Part shown: positions 17,270 to 24,961 of the stretch, one piece after another
Layout of the letters: every line of letters starts with the position of its first letter
How positions within the stretch are numbered: the stretch's first letter is position 1
Source of the DNA: Peteryoungia rhizophila
GTDB taxonomy: Bacteria > Pseudomonadota > Alphaproteobacteria > Rhizobiales > Rhizobiaceae
Reading direction: 5' to 3'
NCBI RefSeq assembly: GCF_004912145.1
Contig: NZ_STGT01000010.1
Location: 1 to 64,000, forward strand
DNA: 64,000 nucleotides
Made by a program: the position numbers and the translations under genes
Notes under the pieces: model-generated
Databases searched by the model: none
The model's input: the letters and a program-made list of their open reading frames with translations, nothing else
What the model was told of the DNA's origin: nothing

Positions 17270-18277
17270 ATGTATGCTCTGACAGTTCTCGACGCTGCTG
17301 CGCTGACGGCGTTTCGCAGTGAACATCCCTGGCTCGAATTTCCGGAAACTGTCTCAGAAGTCTCTGTCTATTTCGATGATAATGGTGGGCCAACGCGTCT
17401 GACGGCGCTCAGAGCCGGCGACAACGGTCAAGCCGTGTCTGCCGACGTGAACAGTTTCGGTGTCGAGACGATCCTCAGCCTCATTCGTTATGCGCCGCAG
17501 GGAGTAGCCCAGAACGAGGAGTGTCCACAGGAGCGCAATATCTGGGCCTTGCTCGAGGCACTGCCCGTTGCCGATGGTTCTCGCCCCCTCCAAGAAGTGG
17601 AAGCCGAACGGTCCGAGAAGTTGCAGCAGGCCTATGCGCTCTTGCACGCAATAGCGCTTGGCAAGTTGCAGACGCTGCTCGACGAGGCTCGCAGCCCCAA
17701 GGAAACCCAACGTCTGTCGAGCGCCATCGTGGCGCTGCCAGCGCTGCTGGAAGGCGTCAATGACACGCACAAACCGCAGTTCCTGGAAGTGGATCTCTGG
17801 CGGTTCGTCGCTGTTCTCCGGGACGAATTGGCCATGCCGGCCGACTACGAGATTTCTGCGGCGAACGAGGACAAGCTGATCTCTCGAGAGGTCATCGAGC
17901 AGGCGGAAGCGACCGCCCTTTCAGGGCCCGTGATCCAGGCTCTCTTCGAGCTCTCTCCGGTCGCCTTCTCGATCTCCAGTATCGGACAGAAAAGCTCCCG
18001 TTATGTCCGCGTGAATCAGGCCTATCTCGATCTGGTCGGGAAGAGCTGGGACGAGATCCGTGGCAGCGAAATGGTCGCGTCTGGCGTTGTTTCCGGCAGC
18101 GAGGCGCGAACCGAGCGCCTCATGCTCCTCGACCGGGACGGAGGATATACCGGCATGCGCGGCGAGGTCCGCGATGCGTTCGGAGCTGTCGTGTCGGTGG
18201 TCATCTCCGCCCGGCGTATCTCCGTCGCCGGGCAGCTCTATGATTTCGAGGTTCTCCAGAGGGCCTCGCAGGATTGA
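17270..18277 (+). CDS. PAS-domain protein of unknown function
   Basis: A 335-residue cytoplasmic protein. The C-terminal third (about 215-330) is a PAS domain with SPVAFSISSIG, YVRVNQAYLDLVGKSWDEIRGSE and a final beta-sheet stretch. The N-terminal two thirds resemble nothing I recognise and are mostly helical. No kinase, GGDEF, HTH or methyl-accepting module is present, so the output would be through protein contacts or the unknown N-terminal domain. The ATG was chosen because GGAGGAGG precedes it. It converges on glgX with a 9-base gap. Confidence 0.65.
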   Translation: MYALTVLDAAALTAFRSEHPWLEFPETVSEVSVYFDDNGGPTRLTALRAGDNGQAVSADVNSFGVETILSLIRYAPQGVAQNEECPQERNIWALLEALPVADGSRPLQEVEAERSEKLQQAYALLHAIALGKLQTLLDEARSPKETQRLSSAIVALPALLEGVNDTHKPQFLEVDLWRFVAVLRDELAMPADYEISAANEDKLISREVIEQAEATALSGPVIQALFELSPVAFSISSIGQKSSRYVRVNQAYLDLVGKSWDEIRGSEMVASGVVSGSEARTERLMLLDRDGGYTGMRGEVRDAFGAVVSVVISARRISVAGQLYDFEVLQRASQD

Positions 18278-18286
18278 GCGGCAGGT

Positions 18287-20365
18287 TCAGACCCGCCGGA
18301 AGAGCGCTAGGGATCGCGCTTGAAGGCCGAAAGTGTGGCCTTCCTCGGCGACATCGCCTCTTCGTTCTGTGTCGAAGGTGGTCAGCTCAAGCTGCCAGCT
18401 TCCGCCGCCGGTGTCGGGCAAGGCAAAATCGATGTCTTCTGCGATCGGGTTGAACAGGAGCAGGATTTCAGGCCAGACGCCATCCTCTCCCTCCAGGTCG
18501 CGACGCTGCAGCTTCAGGGCGAGGGGATTGCCGTCCAGCCAGTGCTCGGCTTCCTGGTGGCCACCATCGACATTGTACCAATCGATGTTCATGCCGTCGC
18601 GCCAGTTCGCGCGACGCAGCAGCGGTTGCGCCTTGCGCAATGCAATGAGGCGCTGGCTGAATTCCCTGAGATCCTCGCAGCCCTGCGGCAGGTCTCCCCA
18701 ATGCAACCAGCTGATCTCGCTGTCCTGGCAATAGCCGTTGTTGTTGCCCATCTGCGAGCGGCCGAATTCGTCGCCGGCGAGCAGCATCGGCGTGCCATGC
18801 GAGAAGAAGAGCGTTGCCAGGAAGTTGCGCTTCTGACGTTCGCGGATCGCGTTGATCCCCTCGTCCTCGGTTGGTCCCTCATGGCCGTAGTTGTGGCTGC
18901 GATTGTGGTCGTGGCCGTCCCTGTTGTCTTCGCCATTGGCCTCGTTGTGCTTCTGGTCGTAGGAAACGAGGTCGTTGAGGGTGAAGCCGTCATGGGCAGT
19001 GATGAAATTGACGCTTGCCCAGGGGCGGCGGCCACGCAGGTCGTAGATGTCGCCCGAGCCGAGCAGCCGTGCGGCAAAATCCTGCGACGTGTTGTCGGCG
19101 TTCAACCAATATTCGCGGGTGGAATCACGATATTTGTCGTTCCATTCGGCCCAGCCGGGTGGGAAACCGCCTACCTGGTAGCCACCCGGTCCGATGTCCC
19201 AGGGCTCGCCGATCAACTTGACCTTGGAAAGGATTGGATCCTGCGTGACGGCATCGAAGAAGCCGCCGCGCTGATCGAACCCTTCGGGTTCGCGGCCCAG
19301 AATCGTCCCGAGATCGAAGCGGAAGCCGTCGACATGCATTTCCTCGGCCCAGTAGCGTAGGCTGTCCATCACCATCTGCAAGACGCGCGGATGAGAGGTG
19401 TTGACGGTGTTCCCCGTGCCCGTGTCGTTGATGTAGTAGCGATGATTGTCGGGCATCGTCCGGTAGTAGGAGAAATTGTCGATGCCCTTGAAGGACAGGG
19501 TCGGGCCGAGTTCATTGCCTTCGGCCGTGTGGTTGTAGACGACGTCGAGAATGACCTCGATACCGGCGTCGTGGAAAGCGCGCACCATGTCGCGGAAGCC
19601 GGCGAGACCCTTGGGACCATAGTAGCGGCTGGCGGGCGAGAAGAAGCCGATTGTGTTGTAGCCCCAGAAATTGTTCAGGCCCTTGTCCATGAGATGGCTG
19701 TCATCTGGGAAGGCATGCACCGGCAGCAGTTCGATCGACGTGATGCCCAGGCTCTTTACGTAGTCGACAGCGACCTTGTGGCCCAGCCCTTCGAATGTGC
19801 CACGAAGCTCCTCGGGGATGGCCGGGTTCAGCTTGGTGAAGCCCTTGACATGCGTTTCGTAGACGATCGTCTCGGCCCAGGGGATACGGTTGAAGCCGTT
19901 GTAGAGCCGGCTCTCGGCGGAATCCACGACACGGCACTTCGGCGAGCAAGGCGCGCTGTCCAGATCGTTGAAGGACAGATCCTTTTCCTCGGCGTCGAGA
20001 TCGTAGCCGAAATGCGCCTTCGACCAGGTGAAATCGCCGACGAGATCACGCGCGTAAGGGTCCATGAGCAGTTTGTTCGGGTTGAAGCGATGGCCGCTTT
20101 CGGGGTCGTAAGGGCCGTGTACTCGATAACCATAGAGCTGGCCCGGTTTCACGCCCGGTAGATAGCCGTGCCAGACTTCATTTGTGTATTCCGGCAGCTC
20201 GATCCGTTCGATTTCAACGCTGCCATTCTCGTCGAACAGGCAGAGTTCAACGCGTTCGGCATGGGCAGAGAAGAGTGCAAAATTGGTGCCGTCGCCATCG
20301 AAGCACGCTCCGAGTTGGTGCCACTCGCCGGGCATGACGGTGAAATGCGTGCTCTTGGCGTCCAT
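18287..20365 (-). CDS. glgX: Glycogen debranching enzyme (isoamylase-type)
   Basis: A 692-residue GH13 enzyme that hydrolyses alpha-1,6 branches in phosphorylase-limited glycogen. An N-terminal CBM48 domain (about 15-110) precedes the catalytic barrel. Conserved motifs are VILDVVYNHTAEGN (region I), DGFRFDLGTILGR with the nucleophile aspartate (region II), LIGEPWDIG with the acid/base glutamate (region III) and ITAHDGFTL (region IV). The GlgX-type length fits. It stands alone; glgA, glgB, glgC and glgP are not in the window. GAGGATCAA precedes the ATG. Confidence 0.95.
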   Translation of the reverse strand: MDAKSTHFTVMPGEWHQLGACFDGDGTNFALFSAHAERVELCLFDENGSVEIERIELPEYTNEVWHGYLPGVKPGQLYGYRVHGPYDPESGHRFNPNKLLMDPYARDLVGDFTWSKAHFGYDLDAEEKDLSFNDLDSAPCSPKCRVVDSAESRLYNGFNRIPWAETIVYETHVKGFTKLNPAIPEELRGTFEGLGHKVAVDYVKSLGITSIELLPVHAFPDDSHLMDKGLNNFWGYNTIGFFSPASRYYGPKGLAGFRDMVRAFHDAGIEVILDVVYNHTAEGNELGPTLSFKGIDNFSYYRTMPDNHRYYINDTGTGNTVNTSHPRVLQMVMDSLRYWAEEMHVDGFRFDLGTILGREPEGFDQRGGFFDAVTQDPILSKVKLIGEPWDIGPGGYQVGGFPPGWAEWNDKYRDSTREYWLNADNTSQDFAARLLGSGDIYDLRGRRPWASVNFITAHDGFTLNDLVSYDQKHNEANGEDNRDGHDHNRSHNYGHEGPTEDEGINAIRERQKRNFLATLFFSHGTPMLLAGDEFGRSQMGNNNGYCQDSEISWLHWGDLPQGCEDLREFSQRLIALRKAQPLLRRANWRDGMNIDWYNVDGGHQEAEHWLDGNPLALKLQRRDLEGEDGVWPEILLLFNPIAEDIDFALPDTGGGSWQLELTTFDTERRGDVAEEGHTFGLQARSLALFRRV

Positions 20366-20438
20366 TTGATCCTCGAATGTGTGGCGTTGCGCAGCTTAAT
20401 TCGCCAGCGCGTGGCTTTGTTCCCGGCGCTAGCCTGCG

Positions 20439-20464
20439 GGAACCTTCGAGGACGCTGACGGGTT
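20439..20464 (+). promoter_or_regulatory. Candidate general stress promoter of the DUF3008 gene
   Basis: GGAAC (20439-20443) is followed after 17 bases by GGTT, or after 19 bases by TT, the form described for Sinorhizobium RpoE2. A mirrored GTTCC at 20419-20423 would be the -35 of a weaker minus-strand promoter toward glgX, whose -10 (AATT) fits poorly. Confidence 0.5.
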
Positions 20465-20508
20465 TCTCGGTCATGCCACCTTGCGGGGGGTCATCCGAGG
20501 AGCTCTTC

Positions 20509-20700
20509 ATGCCAGCCAAATCAAAAGCTCAACAGAAAGCTGCGGGTGCAGCACTATCCGTCAAGCGCGGCGATACCAAGAAATCCGAACTGAAAGGGGC
20601 ATCCCGCAGCATGGAGAAAAGCATGAGCGAGAAGGAATTGGAGGATCTCGCCTCCACTCAGCGCAAGGGTAAGCCCGAGCATGCCGAGGATCGCTCATGA
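20509..20700 (+). CDS. DUF3008 family small basic protein
   Basis: A 63-residue charged protein starting MPAKSKAQQKAAGAAL, the DUF3008 signature, and ending in a hydrophilic tail. The SMEKSMSEKELEDLASTQRKGKPE stretch is typical. The function is unknown; members are common in rhizobia and often stress-induced. GAGGAG seven bases before the ATG fixes the start. It overlaps the next gene by four bases (ATGA), so the two form an operon, probably driven by the stress promoter upstream. Confidence 0.8.
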   Translation: MPAKSKAQQKAAGAALSVKRGDTKKSELKGASRSMEKSMSEKELEDLASTQRKGKPEHAEDRS

Positions 20701-21485
20701 GCCTCGCGGAGTTTGAAGAGAATACAGCTCTGGTGACCGGCGCCGGTTCCGGAATTGGAAAGGCCGCCGCCCTGCGCCTGGCTAGGGGCGGCGCATTCGT
20801 CGGCCTGCTTGGTAGGACGGAAGATGAACTGCAAGAGACGTTGGTGGAGATCCGGGCGGTCGGTGGAGACGGAAAGGTGCTTGTGGCTGATGTCAGCAAC
20901 GCGGACGCGATGTCAGAGGCTGTCCGGCTCCTGCTGGAGGCACGAAAGGGTCTGCATATCGTTGTCGTCAATGCGGGCATCAATGGAACATGGGCGCCGA
21001 TCGACGATTTGAAGCCGGAGGAATTCGACAGCACTGTCGCCGTCAATCTCAGGGGAACCTATCTGACGCTGCACCACACCGTACCCCATATGAAAAGGGG
21101 CGGTGGTTCCATCATCGTCGTCTCATCGATCAACGGCACGCGGACTTTCACAACGCCCGGCGCAACGGCATACTCCGCGACGAAGGCGGCTCAACTCGCG
21201 ATGGTCCAACAGCTCGCTCTCGAACTCGGCCGCTACGGCATCCGGATCAATGCTGTATGCCCTGGCGCGATCGATACGGAAATCGATGATAATACCCGGA
21301 CGCGGAAGAAGCGTCAGGCCGAAGTGCCGGTCGTGTTTCCGGAAGGCGATATTCCGCTGACAGGGGGAGAGGCCGGCACTGCTGCCGAAGTGGCCGATGT
21401 CATTGCCTTCCTTGCATCCGGTGCTTCCCGCCACGTGACGGGAACGCCGATCTGGGTGGATGGAGGCCAGAGCCTTCTGCGGTGA
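20697..21485 (+). CDS. Short-chain dehydrogenase/reductase
   Basis: A 262-residue classical SDR. The cofactor motif TGAGSGIG is at about 15-22, NAG at about 91-93, and the catalytic Ser (IIVVSSING) with the YSATK motif (Y and K) lies in the middle third. A basic residue after the second strand (GRTEDEL) is compatible with NADPH. The C-terminus shows the usual HVTGTPIWVDGG. The substrate is unknown. It is co-transcribed and coupled with the DUF3008 gene, which suggests a role under stress. It converges on the MgtC-type gene. Confidence 0.85.
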   Translation: MSLAEFEENTALVTGAGSGIGKAAALRLARGGAFVGLLGRTEDELQETLVEIRAVGGDGKVLVADVSNADAMSEAVRLLLEARKGLHIVVVNAGINGTWAPIDDLKPEEFDSTVAVNLRGTYLTLHHTVPHMKRGGGSIIVVSSINGTRTFTTPGATAYSATKAAQLAMVQQLALELGRYGIRINAVCPGAIDTEIDDNTRTRKKRQAEVPVVFPEGDIPLTGGEAGTAAEVADVIAFLASGASRHVTGTPIWVDGGQSLLR

Positions 21486-21506
21486 TTTCGACCTTGCGTT
21501 CCGTGG

Positions 21507-21998
21507 TCAATCCGGATCGCGGGGTGGCAGGGGCAGATGATTTTCGAGCCGATGAATGAGCCAGAGGACGCTGACCGCGAAGAGTGTCGCAATCAGGCCG
21601 ATCTGCCAGAAGCCCAGCCCACAGGCGAGGCCGATCGAGCCGGCAAACCATAGGCCGGCGCCGGTGGTCAGCCCTTTCACCTCACCCTTGTTGAAAACGA
21701 TCATCCCCGCGGCGAGGAAGGCTACGCCAGCCGTGACCGCCTCAATGAGGCGGATCGGGTCGAGGCGGATCGCATCCCGGGAAAACGCTGAATGATGCGT
21801 GATTTCGATCGTCAGTATGGCGACGATCGCTGCTGAAAGGCAGACGAGAATATGGGTACGCAAACCCGCCGCGTGCGAACGCCATTCCCGCTCGAAGCCA
21901 ATGGCAGCACCGCATGCAAGGGCAATCAGCAGCCGGATGATGATGGCTGAGAGCGCCATGCTGGTGGGCGTGCCAAAACTCGTGAGTTCTGATGGCAT
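21507..21998 (-). CDS. MgtC/SapB family membrane protein
   Basis: A 163-residue inner-membrane protein with about four to five helices. The MgtC/SapB signature is visible: AAIGFEREWRSHAAGLRTHILVCLSAA, then GVAFLAAGMIVFNKGEVKGLTTGAGLWFAGSIGLACGLG. Family members support growth at low magnesium or modulate ATP synthase in some pathogens; this short form has no C-terminal ACT-like domain. The start is uncertain: the ATG at 21998 is used here, but a TTG at 22043 and an ATG 14 codons further in are also possible. It follows the 125-residue gene after 41 bases. Confidence 0.8.
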   Translation of the reverse strand: MPSELTSFGTPTSMALSAIIIRLLIALACGAAIGFEREWRSHAAGLRTHILVCLSAAIVAILTIEITHHSAFSRDAIRLDPIRLIEAVTAGVAFLAAGMIVFNKGEVKGLTTGAGLWFAGSIGLACGLGFWQIGLIATLFAVSVLWLIHRLENHLPLPPRDPD

Positions 21999-22008
21999 GT
22001 TGCGATTG

Positions 22009-22030
22009 ATGGGCACCGTTTGGTGCCCAT
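22009..22030. repeat. Perfect 9-bp hairpin between two minus-strand genes
   Basis: ATGGGCACC and GGTGCCCAT flank GTTT. It lies nine bases after the stop of the 125-residue gene and ten bases before the MgtC-like ATG. There is no T-run, so it is more likely an mRNA stabiliser or leader element than a terminator. Confidence 0.55.
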
Positions 22031-22039
22031 CTCCTATAA

Positions 22040-22417
22040 TCAATGTTTGTTTTCGGACACGCCGGCGGTCGAGGTGTGCGTTGCGGATACCGGATCGCTC
22101 GCCGGGAAGGTGTCCTCCAAGCCCTCCTCCAGTTCGCTATCGCCACGACCGCGTTCACCCTGCTCCTGGCGCAGGCTTTCGACAGCATCGCTGGGCTCGG
22201 ATGTTGCGTCCTCACCGCCCTCTTCCGCAAGACCGAACCGGCTGGCCTGGAGCAATACGACCTGGGCTTTGACCAGGGCATTCTCTCGGCTCAAGCCACC
22301 ATTCTCCGACTTGGCGAGGCGGACGGAAACACGCTCTCCGCCATCGCCGAGAAACTCGACGAGAAAGCCCTCATTCGCGCCCTGGGCTTCACTGATTTCG
22401 GTGCCGATGATCTGCAT
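22040..22417 (-). CDS. Small acidic stress protein with FPASDPV tail motif
   Basis: A 125-residue acidic protein starting MQIIGTEISEAQGANEGFLVE. The middle is helical and charged, and near the C-terminus is LEDTFPASDPVS, a motif common to many small rhizobial proteins of unknown function. The start is supported both by GGGAGA seven bases upstream and by a perfect stress promoter whose expected start site lies only about 25 bases further up; longer in-frame starts would fall outside that transcript. A possible operon with the MgtC-like gene follows. Confidence 0.65.
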   Translation of the reverse strand: MQIIGTEISEAQGANEGFLVEFLGDGGERVSVRLAKSENGGLSRENALVKAQVVLLQASRFGLAEEGGEDATSEPSDAVESLRQEQGERGRGDSELEEGLEDTFPASDPVSATHTSTAGVSENKH

Positions 22418-22447
22418 GACTTGTCTCCCGATTTGAGTTGCCGGAGA

Positions 22448-22472
22448 AACGTCGGGAATGTCGGGTTGTTCC
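22448..22472 (-). promoter_or_regulatory. EcfG/RpoE2-type general stress promoter (perfect match)
   Basis: The minus strand reads GGAAC, 16 bases, CGTT. It drives the 125-residue protein and possibly the MgtC-like gene. Confidence 0.7.
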
Positions 22473-22582
22473 ACCGGTGCAGAGTGGGCGCGCGTTTCTC
22501 GAAGCATGCGGTTTGCAGTGATGGAGCGCGTTGTTCCACTTAAGGCATTGTTTACCATATAATTTGGCATTTTACGAAAATC

Positions 22583-22607
22583 TGAACAAAGCGCGATGAG
22601 CGGCGTT
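22583..22607 (+). promoter_or_regulatory. Candidate general stress promoter of the response regulator
   Basis: TGAAC, 16 bases, CGTT: one mismatch in the -35 element. The expected start is about 17 bases before the response-regulator ATG. It is divergent from the promoter at 22448-22472. Confidence 0.5.
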
Positions 22608-22630
22608 GTGATGGCAAAAGGAGACACAAG

Positions 22631-23020
22631 ATGCGACCAGGACAGGCCCTCGCTATCGATACGATTCTCATCGTTGAAGACGATGTTTTCATCTCCATGG
22701 ATGCTGCCGACGCCGTTGCGCGGGCCGGCGTCAATGTGATCACGACAGAAACCGTGCGCGACGCGCTCGAGATCCTCGACACCGAGCATATCTCGGGTGC
22801 CATCCTAGACTTCATGGTCAAGGATGGAGCGGTTACGCCGATCGTGCAGAAGCTGCGCCGAAATGGCATTCCGTTTCGTATCGTATCGGGATCGGCGATA
22901 AAGGAGATCGAGGAAAAAGGAATTCCGCCGGAGCTATGCGCGGCGAAACCCGCTGACTATCGCCAAGTGCTCGTAGCACTCCTGAACGACGTTCCCTCAA
23001 GGCCGCACAGTCGCCATTGA
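22631..23020 (+). CDS. Single-domain response regulator
   Basis: A 129-residue CheY-like receiver with no output domain. The acidic pocket (E16-D17-D18), phospho-acceptor D60 (AILDFMV), conserved Ser in IVSGSA (S86/S88) and Lys in AAKPAD (K106) are all present, so it should accept phosphate. Single-domain receivers of this kind act as phosphate sinks or relays; in Rhizobiales some feed into the PhyR-NepR-EcfG general stress pathway. No kinase gene is nearby. AAAAGGAG precedes the ATG. Expression is probably stress-controlled, given the promoter. Confidence 0.85.
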   Translation: MRPGQALAIDTILIVEDDVFISMDAADAVARAGVNVITTETVRDALEILDTEHISGAILDFMVKDGAVTPIVQKLRRNGIPFRIVSGSAIKEIEEKGIPPELCAAKPADYRQVLVALLNDVPSRPHSRH

Positions 23021-23033
23021 GTTCGGTCGAGCG

Positions 23034-23654
23034 TCAGGTGCGCTTCATCATCAAGCGTTCGAGGGTGCGTTCCACAACGTCAACCATCACCATGGTCTGG
23101 TGATCGACTTCGATGTTCAACGCATCGCCGGGCTTGTAGCGCGGAAATGTCGTCTGGCGAAGGGTTTCCGGGATGAGGTTGATCGTGAACTCGTCGCCTT
23201 CCGCTTCGGCGACCGTCAGGCTGGCACCGTTTACGGCAAGATAGCCGCGCTTAAAGACGTATTTGGCCCAGTCTTCGGGCACCCGGAAGCGGATATGGGC
23301 GCCCGGCATTTCCATCTTCGCGCCTACGAGTTCGGCAATCGTCGCAATGTGCCCGGCAATATTGTGCCCGCCGTTTTCGTCGGTCGGTTTGGCCGAGCGT
23401 TCGATATTCACGCTATCGCCTGTCTTAAGAACGCCGAGATTGGTTCGCTCCAGCGTCGCATCCATCGCGTCGAAGGTCACGATCGGACCGTCCATCGATG
23501 TGACGGAGAGGCAAACACCTTCCACGTTGACGCTTGCGCCGATCTGCAGATCGACCATCAATCGTTCTGGCAACTCGATGAAGAAGGTGGTGTATCCATC
23601 ATGACGGGTGATGGACTTGATCGGGGCGACGGTCTGGACAATGCCGGTATACAT
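23034..23654 (-). CDS. ribE: Riboflavin synthase, alpha chain (stand-alone copy)
   Basis: A 206-residue protein with two tandem lumazine-binding barrels (about 1-95 and 98-195). MYTGIV at the N-terminus corresponds to the MFTGIV of the family; GVCLSV in the first repeat and GASLTV in the second are the paired signature motifs. The enzyme dismutates two 6,7-dimethyl-8-ribityllumazines to riboflavin. It is outside any rib operon here. GAGGAAA before the ATG supports the start. A 10-bp inverted repeat lies about 75-110 bases upstream. I saw no FMN riboswitch core. Confidence 0.88.
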   Translation of the reverse strand: MYTGIVQTVAPIKSITRHDGYTTFFIELPERLMVDLQIGASVNVEGVCLSVTSMDGPIVTFDAMDATLERTNLGVLKTGDSVNIERSAKPTDENGGHNIAGHIATIAELVGAKMEMPGAHIRFRVPEDWAKYVFKRGYLAVNGASLTVAEAEGDEFTINLIPETLRQTTFPRYKPGDALNIEVDHQTMVMVDVVERTLERLMMKRT

Positions 23655-23729
23655 GAAACTTTCCTCGGTTATGCGCAGCGAAGGTAATGTCTCGCAGAGT
23701 AAAGACAATCCCTGCTCCGGGATCTCTGT

Positions 23730-23762
23730 GTTCAGCGTTTCGTCGTGGAAGGAACGCTGAAC
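23730..23762. repeat. 10-bp inverted repeat upstream of the riboflavin synthase gene
   Basis: GTTCAGCGTT and AACGCTGAAC are separated by 13 bases, in the 228-base divergent region between the riboflavin synthase gene and pfkB. It could be an operator or a leader hairpin. Confidence 0.5.
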
Positions 23763-23882
23763 GGACACGCTGGTTGGGTGCATGCTGCTTTCGACCGGGT
23801 TGCGAGCCTGCTTTCGGTTGTCCTAGATCTGTCGCATGGATGCGGCAGTCTCCGCTCCACATTTCCAGCTGGTGGTTACTCG

Positions 23883-24812
23883 ATGACGAAAATTCTCTGC
23901 CTCGCTCTCAATCCGGCCATCGATATCTCCAGCGATGCCGAGGTCGTGCGCCACACGCACAAGACACGCACGCATAATCAGCAGCAGTTTCCGGGCGGCG
24001 GTGGCGTCAATGTGGCACGTGTGATCGCAACGCTCGGCGGTACGTGTGAGTTGATGTTCCTCTCCGGTGGCGCAACCGGCGAACTGCTCGAAGCCATGCT
24101 GAAGCGGCTGCCGATTGCCGCCCGACCTTTCCCGATAAAGGATCCGGTGCGCGTTGCGTATGCGGTGCATGAGACATCCACCAATCTCGAGTATCGCTTC
24201 GTGCCGGAAGGGCCGCTCGTGACGGCCAGCGAACTGGCTCCCCTCTTCGAAGCGATCAAGGCGAGCGATGCCGAAGTCGTCGTGGCGAGTGGCAGCCTGC
24301 CACGTGGCCTGCCCGACGATACCTATGTGCAGCTTGCCGAGATCGTCGCCTCCAAAGGCGCGCGGCTGGTACTGGACACGTCCGGGCTTCCTTTATCGGA
24401 GGCGCTGTCTCGATCGCAGATGTATTTGGTGAAGCCGAGCCTGGGTGAGTTCGAGGCGTTTCTTGGGCGGAAGCTGACACATGATGAGGTCGGACCTGCG
24501 GCGCAGGACTATGTTCGGACCGGTGCGGCCCAATACATCGCGGTCACGCTCGGTGGAGATGGGGCTGTTCTTGCCGCCGCGGATCGGATCATCAGGCTGC
24601 CGGCCATTGACGTTCCCGTGAATTCCGCGACCGGAGCGGGGGACAGTTTCGTCGCTGGTATGGTCTGGGCGCTGGCCGAGGGGTGGGATGTCGAGGAGGC
24701 GTTCCGGTTTGGCCAGGCTGCAGGGGCGGCCACGGTGATGACCGCCGGAACCGAGCTTTGCCGTCGCGGTGACGTGTTCGACCTGTTCGAGCGTGAGACG
24801 CGGCGCGGCTGA
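23883..24812 (+). CDS. pfkB: PfkB-type 6-phosphofructokinase (ribokinase superfamily)
   Basis: A 309-residue sugar-phosphate kinase. Substrate-loop glycines (GGGGVNVAR at about 38-46), GGATGELL, the ISGSLP-like VASGSLPRG, and the anion-hole/catalytic motif SATGAGDSFVAG with its base aspartate are present. Along its length it tracks E. coli phosphofructokinase-2 (including EYRFVPEG and GTELC near the end), more so than 1-phosphofructokinase FruK. The start was chosen at the ATG that matches the family N-terminus (ILCLALNPAID). A tagatose-6-phosphate or other phosphosugar activity cannot be excluded. It stands alone, divergent from the riboflavin synthase gene. Confidence 0.8.
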   Translation: MTKILCLALNPAIDISSDAEVVRHTHKTRTHNQQQFPGGGGVNVARVIATLGGTCELMFLSGGATGELLEAMLKRLPIAARPFPIKDPVRVAYAVHETSTNLEYRFVPEGPLVTASELAPLFEAIKASDAEVVVASGSLPRGLPDDTYVQLAEIVASKGARLVLDTSGLPLSEALSRSQMYLVKPSLGEFEAFLGRKLTHDEVGPAAQDYVRTGAAQYIAVTLGGDGAVLAAADRIIRLPAIDVPVNSATGAGDSFVAGMVWALAEGWDVEEAFRFGQAAGAATVMTAGTELCRRGDVFDLFERETRRG

Positions 24813-24961
24813 GCCCAGTCGGCTTGATCACCTCCGCGGGAAAACCGCGCATGGTTTGTTTTATTACTTGTCACCGATAATCAAGTTTTATATTGGAGGG
24901 CAACGTGAAGGCGCGGCCCACGGCGCCTGATTTTTATCATTAGATTTAAAAGGAGCTCCCA

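Noticed and set aside
23655-23882. FMN riboswitch before the riboflavin synthase gene
   Set aside because: No RFN-type junction pattern is visible. The strong dyad there is a simple two-arm repeat.
24851-24880. Nine-codon leader ORF with two Cys and a His before exbB
   Set aside because: It has no ribosome binding site and could be chance; no alternative hairpins pair with it convincingly.
24909-24939. Iron-responsive operator before exbB (TGAT-N4-ATCA near 24928)
   Set aside because: The dyad does not match the spacing of the RirA iron-responsive motif (TGA-N9-TCA) or an Irr box. It is a short AT-rich palindrome expected by chance.
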